From positions 124,001 to 188,000 of the forward strand of contig JADJMG010000001.1 of the NCBI GenBank assembly GCA_016709725.1: a stretch of DNA of 64,000 nucleotides, in the 5' to 3' direction. Source of the stretch: Bacteroidota bacterium. Lineage in GTDB: Bacteria > Bacteroidota > Bacteroidia > AKYH767-A > OLB10. Positions 16,991-27,182 of this stretch are shown piece by piece; position 1 is the first letter of the stretch; each line of letters opens with the position of its first letter. A model generated the notes under the pieces. It saw only the letters and a list, made by a program, of their open reading frames with translations, did no database searches and had not been told where the DNA came from. A program made the translations under genes and the position numbers.

Positions 16991-17269
16991 TTATCTATTA
17001 AATTTTTCCAAAAACCAATCACTGTCAAGGATAAGTTTTTCGATGAACTTTTTTGAGTTCATTCTTTTAATAAAAGCTTCCGCCTTTCTGGCTTGGTTGA
17101 TGTTTTCAAAAAGGAGACTTAATTTTAATTCCCAATCATTGGTTTGTGAAGTATAACTCCCCTTAAAGGTGCGAGTTTGGTGTTCCGGTATTCGCCGCTG
17201 GATGTCATTGGTTTCACCAACATAATATTTGTCCAATAAAGGAGAGTATATGATGTATAGATAATGCAT
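16991..17269 (-). CDS. GIY-YIG family endonuclease, single-domain
   Basis: A single-domain protein of about 92 residues beginning MHYLYIIYSPLLDKYYVG, which contains the GIY (YIIY) and YIG (YYVG) motifs. The catalytic arginine lies in DIQRRIPEH and the metal-binding glutamate in ARKAEAFIKRM. Such proteins cut DNA with a metal ion. An upstream ATG at 17311 would add 14 residues (MIYFIVTFLKNPFY) not seen in the domain, so I prefer 17269. The gene lies directly downstream of tRNA-Val and its terminator. Its stop codon is one base from a displaced fragment of the same tRNA, suggesting that it is part of, or the agent of, a small tRNA-targeting element. Its cellular target is unknown. Confidence 0.85.
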   Translation of the reverse strand: MHYLYIIYSPLLDKYYVGETNDIQRRIPEHQTRTFKGSYTSQTNDWELKLSLLFENINQARKAEAFIKRMNSKKFIEKLILDSDWFLEKFNR

Positions 17270-17344
17270 GTAAAAAGGGTTTTTAAGAAATGTAACAATG
17301 AAATAAATCAAATTATACGTATTTCAACTACCATTTGGTAAGAA

Positions 17345-17374
17345 ATACAAAAGCCACTCTTGAGAAGTGGCTTT
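17345..17374 (-). terminator. terminator of tRNA-Val
   Basis: On the minus strand AAAGCCACT pairs with AGTGGCTTT around a seven-base loop, followed by TTTGTATTT, directly after the tRNA 3' end. It is the same hairpin found with both tRNA fragments. Confidence 0.8.
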
Positions 17375-17378
17375 GTTG

Positions 17379-17453
17379 TGGGAGCAACAGGGTTCGAACC
17401 TGTGACCCTCTGCTTGTAAGGCAGATGCTCTGAACCAGCTGAGCTATGCTCCC
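17379..17453 (-). tRNA. tRNA-Val (anticodon TAC)
   Basis: On the minus strand: acceptor GGGAGCA pairing with TGCTCCC, D-arm GCTCAGCTGG, anticodon stem-loop CTGC-CTTACAA-GCAG with anticodon TAC, T-arm CAGGTTCGAACCCTG and discriminator A. All arms pair and the length is 75 nt. CCA is not encoded. It decodes GTA (and probably other GTN) codons. A near-consensus promoter lies upstream and a terminator follows. Confidence 0.97.
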
Positions 17454-17471
17454 TATTTTTTAATGGGACTG

Positions 17472-17502
17472 CAAAGATAGAATCTGTACCAATAGTTCCA
17501 AA
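17472..17502 (-). promoter_or_regulatory. promoter of tRNA-Val (TTTG-N19-TATCTTTG)
   Basis: On the minus strand TTTG (17499-17502) and TATCTTTG (17472-17479) are separated by exactly 19 bases, which is the Bacteroidota primary sigma-factor consensus. The predicted start is about 10 bases before the mature tRNA. Confidence 0.8.
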
Positions 17503-17631
17503 ATATATTTTAAAATAACCTATAGTCATTACATATCAATCAATTACGAAGTAGGAATTACGAATTTCATTGGTAAATTAGTCTAAAATCACTTATAAAT
17601 TGGAATACTAAGGCCATTTTAAGTTTGTATG

Positions 17632-18909
17632 CTAAGCGCCAAATCGCTTAATTATTTCCTTTTCTAACCACTCTCGGTGCATAGGATGTGCAATATTCAA
17701 TAAAGCCATGGCTCGCTGTCTTAAATTCTTTCCGAACAAATAAGCAACACCATATTCTGTCACTACATAATGTACGTGTGCTCTTGTAGTGACTACACCC
17801 GCACCTTCTTTAAGTAATGGGACAATTTTAGACGCACCATTTCTCGCAATGGATTTCATGGCGATGATGGGCTTTCCACCTTCCGATAATGCGGCACCGC
17901 GAATAAAATCCATCTGCCCTCCTACTCCTGAATACTGATAGGTGCCGATAGAATCGGAACAAACTTGTCCAGTAATATCTATTTCAATTGCTGAATTAAT
18001 GGCAACCACTTTCGGATTCGCACGAATCACTTTGGTATCGTTTACATAGCCCACATCTAAAAATGCAACCTGCGGATTATCGTCAACAAAATCGTATAAC
18101 TTTTTTGTTCCGATCACAAAACCGGTTACAATTTTCCCCGGATGATTTTTTTTATTTTTATTGTTGATCACCCCTTTTTCTACCAACGGAATAATTCCAT
18201 CTGAAAACATTTCGGTATGCACACCTAAATTTTTATGCTGATGCAAGCATGATAAAACAGCATCGGGAATGGCTCCGATACCCATTTGTAAAGTGGATCC
18301 ATCTTCTATTAATTCCGCACAAAATTTACCTATGGCACGATCTGCATCATCAACACTTTTTTCGTAATTCACTTCTGGCCAGAGCTCATCGACTTCTAAG
18401 AATGCATCTATCTCATCCATATGAATAATTCCATCACCATGTGTGCGCGGCATTTGCTTATTGATTTGTGCAATCACTTGCTTTGCATTCTTCACTGCCG
18501 ATCGGGTCACATCCACTGATGTCCCTAAAGAACAAAAGCCATGTTTGTCAGGAGGAGATACATGAATAAGCGCCACATCAAGCTCTAAAATATTTCTTTC
18601 AAACAATAAATGAATCTCACTTAAAAAAACGGGGACATACTCACCACAATCGCTATTTACCATCTCACGAACACTATCTGAAACAAAAAGTGAATTAATA
18701 AAAAAACTTTCTCCTAACTCTTTTGAGTTGAAGACAACATTTCCCAATGTACTTATGCTGACTAATTCTACATTTTTCAATTCACCTTTTCTTTCAAAAA
18801 GTGATTTTAATAATATTGATGGAGTTGCGGCGCTCCCCTGCATAAAAACTCTTTGCCCACTTTTGATTGAATTGATGGCTTCTTGTGCCGTTCGATACTT
18901 CATTCCCAT
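17632..18909 (-). CDS. acetyl-CoA hydrolase / acyl-CoA:acetate CoA-transferase family protein
   Basis: A 425-residue family-I CoA transferase of the Cat1/4-hydroxybutyrate CoA-transferase type. These enzymes move CoA between acyl-CoA and acetate (or water) through a glutamyl-CoA intermediate. Seen here are the N-terminal domain (GQRVFMQGSAATPSILL), the CoA-binding segment LQMGIGAIPDAVL and the catalytic glutamate context GVHTEMFSDGI. The C-terminal domain has YSGVGGQMDFIRGA and VTEYGVAYLFGKNLRQRA. It starts 12 bases after the DUF456 gene on the same strand, so the two are probably an operon. The donor acyl-CoA cannot be predicted. Confidence 0.9.
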   Translation of the reverse strand: MGMKYRTAQEAINSIKSGQRVFMQGSAATPSILLKSLFERKGELKNVELVSISTLGNVVFNSKELGESFFINSLFVSDSVREMVNSDCGEYVPVFLSEIHLLFERNILELDVALIHVSPPDKHGFCSLGTSVDVTRSAVKNAKQVIAQINKQMPRTHGDGIIHMDEIDAFLEVDELWPEVNYEKSVDDADRAIGKFCAELIEDGSTLQMGIGAIPDAVLSCLHQHKNLGVHTEMFSDGIIPLVEKGVINNKNKKNHPGKIVTGFVIGTKKLYDFVDDNPQVAFLDVGYVNDTKVIRANPKVVAINSAIEIDITGQVCSDSIGTYQYSGVGGQMDFIRGAALSEGGKPIIAMKSIARNGASKIVPLLKEGAGVVTTRAHVHYVVTEYGVAYLFGKNLRQRAMALLNIAHPMHREWLEKEIIKRFGA

Positions 18910-18921
18910 AGGACTTCTGTG

Positions 18922-19368
18922 TTATTTATAAAAATATTTAAAGCTCTGATAAAATACGAAGAAAGAAATTAAAAAAGAAACGCCCAACTTTAACCCCATT
19001 GATAAAAGTGTTCCAAAAAATGTAGCAAATCCAGATCGTGTAGCTTCACTTGTAGATTTTCCTGCTAACCGATCACCTACAATGGCGCCTATAATCATTC
19101 CGAGAATCATCCCCACAGGAGTAAAGAAAATTCCCAATACCATTCCAATGATACTTCCCCAAATTCCTTGCTTAGTAGCACCATACTTTTTTGCAAACCA
19201 AACAGGCAACATATAATCGATTACAACAATGGCGACAGTAAGTACTCCATAAATGAGAAGTGTCGATTTTTCAAATGGATGCGAAACCCACTGGATCATC
19301 CACATCGCAATATAATTAAGAGGCGTTCCTGGCAATCCTGGTACGACACATCCCATCAAACCAACCAT
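18922..19368 (-). CDS. DUF456 family membrane protein, start uncertain
   Basis: A 148-residue small glycine-rich membrane protein. It has the DUF456 signature VGLMGCVVPGLPGTPLNYIA, followed by IDYMLPVWFAKKYGATKQGIWG, the glycine-rich helix pair GMVLGIFFTPVGMILGMIIGA and a last helix near the C-terminus. The function of the family is unknown. The frame continues 12 codons upstream of ATG 19368 as DIVIISLAILIS, which matches the usual first helix of the family, but no ATG, GTG or TTG precedes it. The real start is therefore either a rare ATT/ATC codon or has been lost by a sequence change. Confidence 0.82.
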   Translation of the reverse strand: MVGLMGCVVPGLPGTPLNYIAMWMIQWVSHPFEKSTLLIYGVLTVAIVVIDYMLPVWFAKKYGATKQGIWGSIIGMVLGIFFTPVGMILGMIIGAIVGDRLAGKSTSEATRSGFATFFGTLLSMGLKLGVSFLISFFVFYQSFKYFYK

Positions 19369-19462
19369 GGAAATGAGAATAGCAAGTGAAATAATAACGA
19401 TGTCCGCAGAAACTTAATTTTAGAAATAAATTCTTTTGCTAAGATACGCGGTTAATGCAAAC

Positions 19463-19494
19463 AAAAAGTCCTGGAATATAATCCCAGGACTTTT
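19463..19494 (-). terminator. terminator after the T9SS subtilase gene
   Basis: On the minus strand AAAAGTCCTGGG pairs with CCAGGACTTTTT across a short loop and ends in a T run, about 20 bases after the protease stop codon. Confidence 0.82.
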
Positions 19495-19513
19495 CTAAAA
19501 TTGATATTTATTA

Positions 19514-22334
19514 TTAATTTTTCTGAATCGTACCACCAACTGACCCCTTCTCATTGAAGAGTCTATAATGATATAGACCAACTGACAAAGTACTCAAATC
19601 CATTTGTACTTGCTGTTCACCTGCATTTCGATTTCCTAAGGCCGCTGATGAAATTAGTTTACCCATGGAATCATACAACTCAATAGACAACGCTCCAGTT
19701 GTTTGCAAATAAAGTGGAATCGTAATAAATCCATTACTTGGATTTGGATAAGCATTAGCTGTATAAATTCCGCTTGGGTTATTCTCGTTTAACGCTGTGA
19801 CTAAATCATATTTAATTTGCGCTTGTGTTGCACTAGCTGATAAATCGCTTAACTCATTTCCTGCAATTAAAGCAAAAGCTACTACCGTTGAATCGCCAGG
19901 TGACAATGTAAAAGGTCCAGTACTGACTACATCAATAACATCGTTACCTGTTCCAGCACCACCAGAAGTAGACCGCTGTGTACTCAATGACAAATATTTT
20001 TCATTGGTATCAAATCCATTTGACAAGTCCAATCCACCCGCACCACCTGTAATATTATCAATTGCATTATGAATAAATGCTCCAGGTGTCAACACTTTTG
20101 TTCCACCAAACAAACCATTGGCGTCGGTACAATACACATAACCCATTTTCAGCGCTACATCTTCATCTCCTTTATTATTTGCAAAGGTTTGAATATCCCA
20201 ATCAGAAAATATTCCAGCATAAAGATTGTTCAATGTACTTACACCATTATTGTGAATAGTATATTCGAAAATATGAAACTTTGTAAATGGTGCTGTTGAC
20301 CAAGACATCGAACGATAATCAACTAATAATCCCATTGGATTTGAATTGATGTTATCGTTAAACTTTCCATAAGTATCAAAAGTCGGACCATATACCTGGC
20401 TCATATTTTTGAATAGTCGCTACGGGTAAGAAGTCATTGTCGGTTCCTGAGGCGCCACGTACGTTATCGGCAACACTGTTGCTCGTACCAATCATAAGTC
20501 CAGTTTCATAAGTAATGGTTCCTTGTGAATTATAATCAAATCCCAATCCTTCTGCCTGACCTGTTCCATTGTAACTAATACGACCTTTACTTGAATTCGT
20601 TGTATGCACGTCATTGATGGTAATGTTTAAATAATCAACGTTAACAGTAACTTGGAAAATTTCAAAGTCATTATACAATCCATCTTGGTAAGTCACCTTG
20701 AAAGTCACCAAAATATTTTGAGGTGCATTTGAATTAATTTTCACAATATAGGGATCCGCATTGTTATTTGTAACACCCAATGTTGGAATCGCCCCCAAAG
20801 TGGTGGAACCATCTACAATTGTTACATAGGGAGAAATTACAGTTAAGGTTGCAATTAAATTATTGGTTGGATCAAGGTAGTTAGTAAAATCAGCAGTGAT
20901 AAACATGCTATCATTCACTATTAAAATATTATCATTATTATCGGTGATCACACGATTACTCATTCTTACAGAAGGTCCATTTAATGTTAAAGCATTTAGA
21001 AAATTAATTCTTCCAGTTCCTAACATATTTGGAAATCCTGCATTTCCCGAAACGCCATAAATATTGTCAGCGGTAACACGAAGTTGTTCCCCAACTTGCG
21101 CTGCGGTATAGGTTGGAAAATATGATTTTACCACAGCAGCACAACCTGCTGCAACTGGTGATGCCATGGAAGTTCCACTTTGTGCTGCATAAGTATTGTT
21201 AGATTGTGTAGCAAAAATGTTATTTCCTGGAGCGCATACATCAACATAAGCGCCATAATTTGAAAAGCTAGCTTTTGCATCCGAAGAAGTTGTAGCAGCA
21301 ATACACAACACATTATTATAAGCCGCAGGATAAAATGGACTACTCGAACTATTATTTCCTGCTGCACAAACCACTAAACTGTTTTTATTGAACGTTGCAT
21401 AATCCACGGTGTTTTGTCCGAATGAACTTCCACCTTCTCCACCCCATGAATTATTGATCACTTGACAACCGTGATCGGCTGCGTAAACAATTCCTTCATA
21501 AGCTTTGGTAAGTGATCCAGTCGCATCGGCGATTTTCACAGGTAAATACTTGCAATAAAATCCAGGAGCAGCTACACCAATCCCGTTGTCGGTGACAGCA
21601 GCAGCACAACCTGCAACGTGAGAACCATGATTGTTCGCATTTGTTTCTGGAGCATTATCACTTTCGCCTAAGTCCCATCCTTGAAAATTATCAATGTAAC
21701 CATCGCTATCATCATCAATTCCATTTACTGGATCTGCATAATTAATTTTCATATTTGCAACCAAGTCTGGGTGATCTAAATCGGTTCCCGTATCAATGAT
21801 TCCAATAACGGTATTCGTATCTCCTTTGTGAATATCCCATGCGGTATAAGCATCAATCTTACTCAAATGATATTGCGAAGAAGCCGAAGGATCACTAGGA
21901 ACATATTCCACTTTAGGTAAATATTTTACTTCAGCATATATCATCATGCCTGTGTTCAATAATGAATTAATTACTTTTACTAAATCCATATTGGCACTAT
22001 AATGTAATTCATAAATCAAAGAAAGATCTACCAATTTTTGTCCGCGCTCGTTCATTGGAGTTGCTGGAGGTAGATGGTTTGGAAAAACTTTGAATAGCTG
22101 TGTTTGTCCAAGCCCTGCTAAGATTTTATTGATTGGAGCTGATTCAATATGATTAACTGAACAGTGTGAACGAAATTCAGGCTTTACACGAAATATAATG
22201 GTGCGTTCCATATAGTCTGAAGTCTTAATCCCAGCAGGAATTGAATAACTTCCTGTTCCAGCGTTAACCGATGATGGAATCATCAACGTTGAAGTCGTTA
22301 GAAAGAGGGCAATAATGAGTAATCTAAGTTTCAT
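19514..22334 (-). CDS. secreted S8 (subtilisin-like) serine protease with T9SS type A sorting domain, frameshifted
   Basis: The N-terminal part (22334-20376) has a signal peptide ending SSVNAG, a propeptide of about 130 residues, and a catalytic domain with the complete triad: Asp in IIDTGTDLDHPDL, His in NNHGSHVAGCAAA, Ser in SGTSMASPVAAG, plus the oxyanion Asn in VCAAGNN. A beta-sandwich region follows. The remaining part (20404-19514) is in another frame and ends with NAYPNPSNGFITIPLY through VGLYHYRL, a type A sorting domain. The best join is at the A run 20378-20381 (one extra base), giving PGIWSDFDTYGKFND. The merged protein of about 940 residues would be exported by T9SS. A terminator follows. 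Confidence 0.88.
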
Positions 22335-22439
22335 AATAATTGGTTAGGTATTGTGTGATTGCGAATTTAGGGGTTACAACTCTAATATTAAAGGCCAATT
22401 TGCTCAAATTCGATTTTCCCATTAAAATGAAAGTAAAAC

Positions 22440-24459
22440 TTAGAATTGCCACCTCAGTTGAGTTTTCAATTCCTCTTTAGGTGCGACATCAACGTCTTGT
22501 ACTGTAGCGTTTTGCATAAATACTCCGACTATATCGAATCCAAACATCCAATCCCTTTGCAATTCGATATCGTAGTAATAAGTAGTATTTATGGCCTTCA
22601 TCCGAGTAGGCAGGCAGACTAAATGAGCCCGCCATATCCTGCTCGTAGCTATAAATTCGTGTTTCATAAGAATCTGTTTGGAACATCGACCAGCGTACAG
22701 CCAAACTATATGGCTTCCCCAAAGGCTTGTATCTTACTTCCTGAAAAAACATCAATCCATTTGATTTACCAATTGATTGAGACAATCCCACCCATTCACA
22801 CCGTGATTGAAACTCCCAATTTTTAGTATACATCCATTGCACATTTGCCCGAACATTTATCTTTTTCGCTTCTTTCGGTACATCGTAACCGTTAGTTGCC
22901 ACATCGTTCATTTTTATTTCTTCCTTGATTCGTAGATAAGCTTCTGTAGTTCGAGCCGGAGTGTAGGTAAGCTGCGTGAGCCATTCTTTTCCTTTAGATG
23001 GACTTGATGTTGTATAACGTAACCACGGGAAATAAAACTGATCCAAATAACCTTGCAATCGCAGTTGTTGATGGATTTGCCAACTAAATCCTGTTAATAT
23101 TCCCTTTTCATTCTGTGTTTTACTTCCTTCTCTCAATCCATCGCAGCCGATGCATTGATACCTTTTCCCATAATCGCGTAAATGCAAACTGAGGGTCCAA
23201 CGATTGTCGGGCATCAACAGCAATCCTCCAACAAATGATTTATCCATTTGCCGATCAACCGCTACCTCTGAATAAACCGTCGCATTGTTAAATAAATAAC
23301 GAACGGCCCATCCTGCATTTAAAAAAGATTTTCCATCTGCATCATACATTTCATAAGGATCATCCCCAGGCCATAATGGATAATTAAAATACTGCTGATG
23401 CACGGTCCATTCACTGCGGATTCTCCCATTTTCCCATTGCAGATGGGCGCCCGAAGATAAATTGGTGATTAAAGCCTTTTTCTTTATTTCATCATAAGTG
23501 CGATGTAGTCCACTTTCAATGATACTACTCACTTCGAAATTTTTAAAAGTTGTATCCGCAGGAAACAAACTCGCATCCAACTTGCGATAGGATCCCCAAA
23601 GATCTAAACTCCAATCATGAAAGGTTAGTGAACTTGCAACTCCCCTATTGTATCCCGCCTCTCCTGCCGAAGCATAAGGCCTAAAGCCCATTCCTCGTCT
23701 GAAAAACTGATTCACTTCCGTACTTTTTCCCAGCGACAATCCATTCCATGCGACCAACCCTTGTCCAAACTGAAATTGATAGTCACCAAAATAAATAGTT
23801 CGTATGATTCGATTGGGTCGAATAAAAACATGCCATGAAAAATAATCCATTCTTCCCCCATTGTTCGAGGCAAACAACACTTCTCCCGGATCCTTTTCCA
23901 TTACAATACCGGCACTAAAATAGTTTCCTGCTCGCATTCGATAACGAAACATCACTTGGTTGGGATCCCCTTGATAAAAAGGAAAAATTCCGTCTTTACT
24001 GTACCCCTCCTTTTCCTGGAGACTTCTTCTAAAACGAATCAACACTTCATTTCGAGCACTTGCCAATAAGGCGGTGAATTTAAATTGTTCATCCACTAAA
24101 GGCTGTCCACAAAAAACAAAGGGTTTTATTTTCCTCAAATGGGAGGTATCAAACGCACCCGTTACTTGCAACTCTTCCATCGCTAAAAGCATCCCGAACT
24201 TTTGCCGATGTGCAATTAAAGCTTGTGCCTGTTCAGGACTTAAGATAGGCGAAGTTATAATCTCTGCTACATCATTTGCATTTAAATTTAAAAAATAATC
24301 TTGTCCGGGATCAATCACTTCTCCTCCCTCATTATTTCCTTGCATTTCAGCTTGCGTTTCGATAGCCGATTCACTTAAAGTAATGGGTGTTTGAGCGAAA
24401 CAACAATTCCAATGATTAAAAATCAATCCAATTAAAACAATTCTTCTCATAGCCGTCAA
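22440..24459 (-). CDS. helix-hairpin-helix plus outer-membrane beta-barrel protein, frameshifted near the C-terminus
   Basis: A signal peptide (residues 1-23, ending NCCFAQ) is followed by ComEA-like helix-hairpin-helix motifs (about 55-105: LNANDVAEIITSP and ALIAHRQKFGMLLAMEEL). A long series of amphipathic strands follows, typical of an outer-membrane barrel, for example FSAGIVMEKDPGE, YFGDYQFQFGQGLVAW and WSLDLWGSYRKLD. The main frame stops at 22489 after IYAKRYSTRR. One extra A in the A run at 22510-22513 would give YAKNATVQDVDVAP and the barrel-type ending KTQLRWQF at 22440. The combination is recurrent in Bacteroidota, with no assigned function that I know. It is encoded two bases after the gene upstream, probably as an operon. 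Confidence 0.83.
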
Positions 24460-24461
24460 CG

Positions 24462-25280
24462 TTATTTATGGGTTGGAGTAGCGAAATCAATTCCCACGGC
24501 CGGACTAAATCCAAAAACAGGTCGGTAAGCGGTGGCGATGGCAATTTTCATGGATCCACACTCTAATACAAATCCAAAAGAAGTGCTGAGTGGTTTTCCA
24601 CCAATTCCTCCTATAAATTCAATTCTCCGTGCGGGTTGATAGCGTAATGAAGTTCGAAGAGTTGGTATTGAACCCGACATTTCACTTTCGATCATGCAAG
24701 CAAACACATCTGAAAACCGGTACATGACACCAAAATGAAACGGAGTTTTACTTTCCGTTTCACTTCGTTTTAGTGGAACACCGAGGTAAGTGGAAGCATA
24801 GAGCTGTGGACTGAGTCGAACTGTAGTTCCGGCACGCACATTCCAAAATTGTTGTTGCCCATAACCTTCGCCTTGACGAATACTAAAATGTTCCACACGA
24901 ATTCCAGCGGAGAATGCTTTTCCAAAAAATCGACTAAATGAAAGTGAAGCCTTACTCGTATTGTAAAGCGCATATCCTTTATATCGATATCCGCCGCCAA
25001 AATAACTATTCTTCAAAATACGGGTAGTAAAAGCTATTCCATACTCATTTAACTCCTTTACTAAAAAGGAAGAAGCAGAGTACGTTCCTAAAGAAAAAGC
25101 AGCACTGGTGTCGGGCATCGAAGGATTTCCAAACGCAGCAGAACTTGCATGTTGCGAAAACAAAAAGCAATTTGCACCAGCCACTTGATCGGGAATAGAT
25201 TCCGATTGTGCGTGTAGATAATTCGGAAGTAGAATAAAGACAACACATCGAATGTGCTGCCATACGGCATTTTTTTTCAT
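24462..25280 (-). CDS. secreted PorV/PorQ-like or generic beta-barrel protein
   Basis: A 272-residue protein with a signal peptide (cleavage near YLHAQS, residue 24-27). It then shows regularly alternating strands: AAFSLGTYSASSFLVKELNEY, NSYFGGGYRYKGYALY, AFSAGIRVEHFSI, TPFHFGVMYRF and TRTSLRYQP-like segments. The pattern fits an outer-membrane barrel of about 12-14 strands. Residues near the N-terminus (ANCFLFSQHASSAAFGNP) resemble the start of PorV-like barrels that work with T9SS, but I could not confirm this. It is the first gene of a pair with the helix-hairpin-helix barrel protein. Confidence 0.7.
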   Translation of the reverse strand: MKKNAVWQHIRCVVFILLPNYLHAQSESIPDQVAGANCFLFSQHASSAAFGNPSMPDTSAAFSLGTYSASSFLVKELNEYGIAFTTRILKNSYFGGGYRYKGYALYNTSKASLSFSRFFGKAFSAGIRVEHFSIRQGEGYGQQQFWNVRAGTTVRLSPQLYASTYLGVPLKRSETESKTPFHFGVMYRFSDVFACMIESEMSGSIPTLRTSLRYQPARRIEFIGGIGGKPLSTSFGFVLECGSMKIAIATAYRPVFGFSPAVGIDFATPTHK

Positions 25281-25337
25281 GGCAAAATGATTAAATCCCC
25301 CTCTAGAAAAAGGAAAGGATGGTAAGAATTAGATTAT

Positions 25338-25372
25338 TTACTTTTTACTTTTTACTTTTTACTTTTTTACCT
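25338..25372. repeat. 7-bp TACTTTT tandem repeat overlapping the end of purE
   Basis: Four to five TACTTTT units run through the purE stop codon. On the minus strand they encode the KKVKSKK tail. Such simple repeats may expand or contract. Confidence 0.7.
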
Positions 25373-25893
25373 GGTACCACTTTCTTGGCTGACTTTGCAT
25401 TTGTCTTTTCCATTTTTGATGCGGCATCCAACACTTTATTTTTCAACGATGTTTTATACGCAATGATTCGATTCAATAATGCTGGATCTTGAACTGAAAC
25501 AATTTGCGCTGCTAAAATTCCTGCATTCTTCGCAGCGTTTAACGCTACTGTGGCTACAGGCACACCATTGGGCATTTGAAGGATGGAAAGAATAGAATCC
25601 CATCCATCAATACTGTTGGAAGAACGAACGGGGACACCAATTACGGGAAGCGGAGTTACACTCGCCGTCATGCCTGGAAGATGTGCAGCCCCACCCGCTC
25701 CTGCAATGATGACTTTAATTCCTCTGCCATGTGCTTTTTGTGCATAATCAAACATGCGTTCGGGAGTACGGTGAGCCGATACAATCGTAATTTCATAACT
25801 GACATTAAGCTCATCCAACACCTCCGCTGCATCCTTCATCACCGGCAAATCACTGTCACTTCCCATGATAATTCCAACTAATACCTTTTTCAT
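25345..25893 (-). CDS. purE: N5-carboxyaminoimidazole ribonucleotide mutase
   Basis: Converts N5-CAIR to CAIR in purine synthesis, working after PurK. The protein has 182 residues. Motifs are [10 protein letters not shown] (residues about 10-19), [10 protein letters not shown] and [14 protein letters not shown], all of the class I PurE fold. The enzyme proper ends near residue 160. The last 20 or so residues are a lysine-rich tail ([13 protein letters not shown]), partly written by a TTACTTTT tandem repeat, and are absent from standard PurE. purK lies 135 bases upstream on the same strand, which supports a purK-purE operon interrupted by an AT-rich repeat. Confidence 0.95.
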   Translation of the reverse strand: MKKVLVGIIMGSDSDLPVMKDAAEVLDELNVSYEITIVSAHRTPERMFDYAQKAHGRGIKVIIAGAGGAAHLPGMTASVTPLPVIGVPVRSSNSIDGWDSILSILQMPNGVPVATVALNAAKNAGILAAQIVSVQDPALLNRIIAYKTSLKNKVLDAASKMEKTNAKSAKKVVPGKKVKSKK

Positions 25894-25994
25894 ATTTTGA
25901 TTATTAATTATTTGATAAAAAAGTCTGTTTCCGTTTCATATTTATTAATTACTAATTAAGAGTTTAATTGGCAACTTACTTCATATACTATACT

Positions 25995-26030
25995 ATTTTT
26001 CCAATTCTGCATTCTTAATTCTGCATTCTT
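25995..26030. repeat. AATTCTGCATTCTTAATTCTGCATTC repeat between purK and purE
   Basis: Two tandem ATTCTGCATTCTTA units abut the purK stop codon. They belong to the same family as 11805-11875 and 28524-28557. Confidence 0.6.
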
Positions 26031-27177
26031 AATTACTTACTACCTTAATCGTTGCTTGAACCTTCCTCGACAATGCTATTGCATCTTCCAACTTCAATGC
26101 AGTTATTGTTACATGCCCCATTTTACGAAAGGGTTTTGTGATTTTTTTTCCATAAAGATGTACATACACACCCGGCCAACTCAATACTTCTTCGATACCT
26201 TGATAAATAGCTTCGCCTTCATAAGCCGCTTCACCCAATAAATTAATCATCACCGCAGGTCGAACGGTTTCTGTATTTCCCAATGGTAAATTCATGATTG
26301 CACGCAGATGTTGTGCGTATTGAGAAGTTACATTTCCTTCTATTGTTTGATGTCCGCTATTATGTGGACGAGGAGCAATTTCGTTTACTAGAATTTTTCC
26401 ATCTTTAGTAACAAACATCTCCACAGCCAAAACGCCAACCAATTTCATTTTATCGATCACATCACGCGCAATGGAAATGGCTTTTGATTCCATCTCTTTT
26501 TCAATCCTTGCCGGACTACATAAAAATTCAACTAAGTTAGCTTCTGGATTAAATTCCATCTCTACCACTGGAAAATTACTTATTTGTCCATTCAAATTTC
26601 TCGAAACGATAACAGCAATCTCCATCGAAAAATCAATCATCTCTTCCACCACATACGATCCATCAAAAACAGTTGGAATATCATTTACATTTTTCAATTT
26701 CATCACTCCTTTCCCATCATAACCACCAGTTCGTAACTTCAACATCACAGGAAAATCAGAAATCGATTTCGCTAATTCCGTTTTTGAATCCACTAACTTA
26801 AACGGAGCTGTTGGAATTCCATTCGACTGATAAAACTGTTTTTGCAATCCTTTATCTTGCACAAGTTGCAACAAATGCGGTTGTGGAAAAACTGGAATCC
26901 CTTCCTTTTCTAAGCGAATTAATGCTTGTGTATTCACATGTTCAATTTCGACGGTGATCATGCTACACTCCTTTCCAAAAGTGTAAACCGCCTCTTCATT
27001 TCGGAAATCGGCATGAACAAAATGATCACAAAGATGACGGCAAGGTGCATTCGCATCTGGATCCATCACTGAACTACTGATATTCAAGTTAATAGCCTCC
27101 TGAATCAGCATTCTACCAAGCTGACCTCCGCCTAAGATTCCCAGACGAAAATTTTTTCCTGCGCATTCAAAACTCAT
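26029..27177 (-). CDS. purK: N5-carboxyaminoimidazole ribonucleotide synthase
   Basis: An ATP-grasp enzyme that carboxylates AIR to N5-CAIR with ATP and bicarbonate. With the start at 27177 the protein has about 382 residues. The N-terminal GILGGGQLGRMLIQEA is the family signature. The ATP-grasp region has MLKLRTGGYDGKGVMKL and SYVVEEMIDF, and the C-terminus has LVNEIAPRPHNSGHQTIEG. An in-frame ATG at 27240 would add 21 residues unrelated to the family. The preferred ATG is preceded, five bases upstream, by a TATTTTTG -7 box, which supports it. An AATTCTGCATTCTTAATT repeat begins at the stop codon. Confidence 0.95.
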   Translation of the reverse strand: MSFECAGKNFRLGILGGGQLGRMLIQEAINLNISSSVMDPDANAPCRHLCDHFVHADFRNEEAVYTFGKECSMITVEIEHVNTQALIRLEKEGIPVFPQPHLLQLVQDKGLQKQFYQSNGIPTAPFKLVDSKTELAKSISDFPVMLKLRTGGYDGKGVMKLKNVNDIPTVFDGSYVVEEMIDFSMEIAVIVSRNLNGQISNFPVVEMEFNPEANLVEFLCSPARIEKEMESKAISIARDVIDKMKLVGVLAVEMFVTKDGKILVNEIAPRPHNSGHQTIEGNVTSQYAQHLRAIMNLPLGNTETVRPAVMINLLGEAAYEGEAIYQGIEEVLSWPGVYVHLYGKKITKPFRKMGHVTITALKLEDAIALSRKVQATIKVVSN

Positions 27178-27182
27178 GGGGA

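Noticed and set aside
16828..17453. Integrase-type genomic island attachment site
   Set aside because: There is no integrase, and only about 0.4 kb separates the copies; the nuclease-associated explanation is more economical.
17308..17529. Minus-strand frame reading through tRNA-Val
   Set aside because: Most of it is the translated tRNA (AGSEHLPYKQRVTGSNPVAP); such frames across tRNA genes are artefacts.
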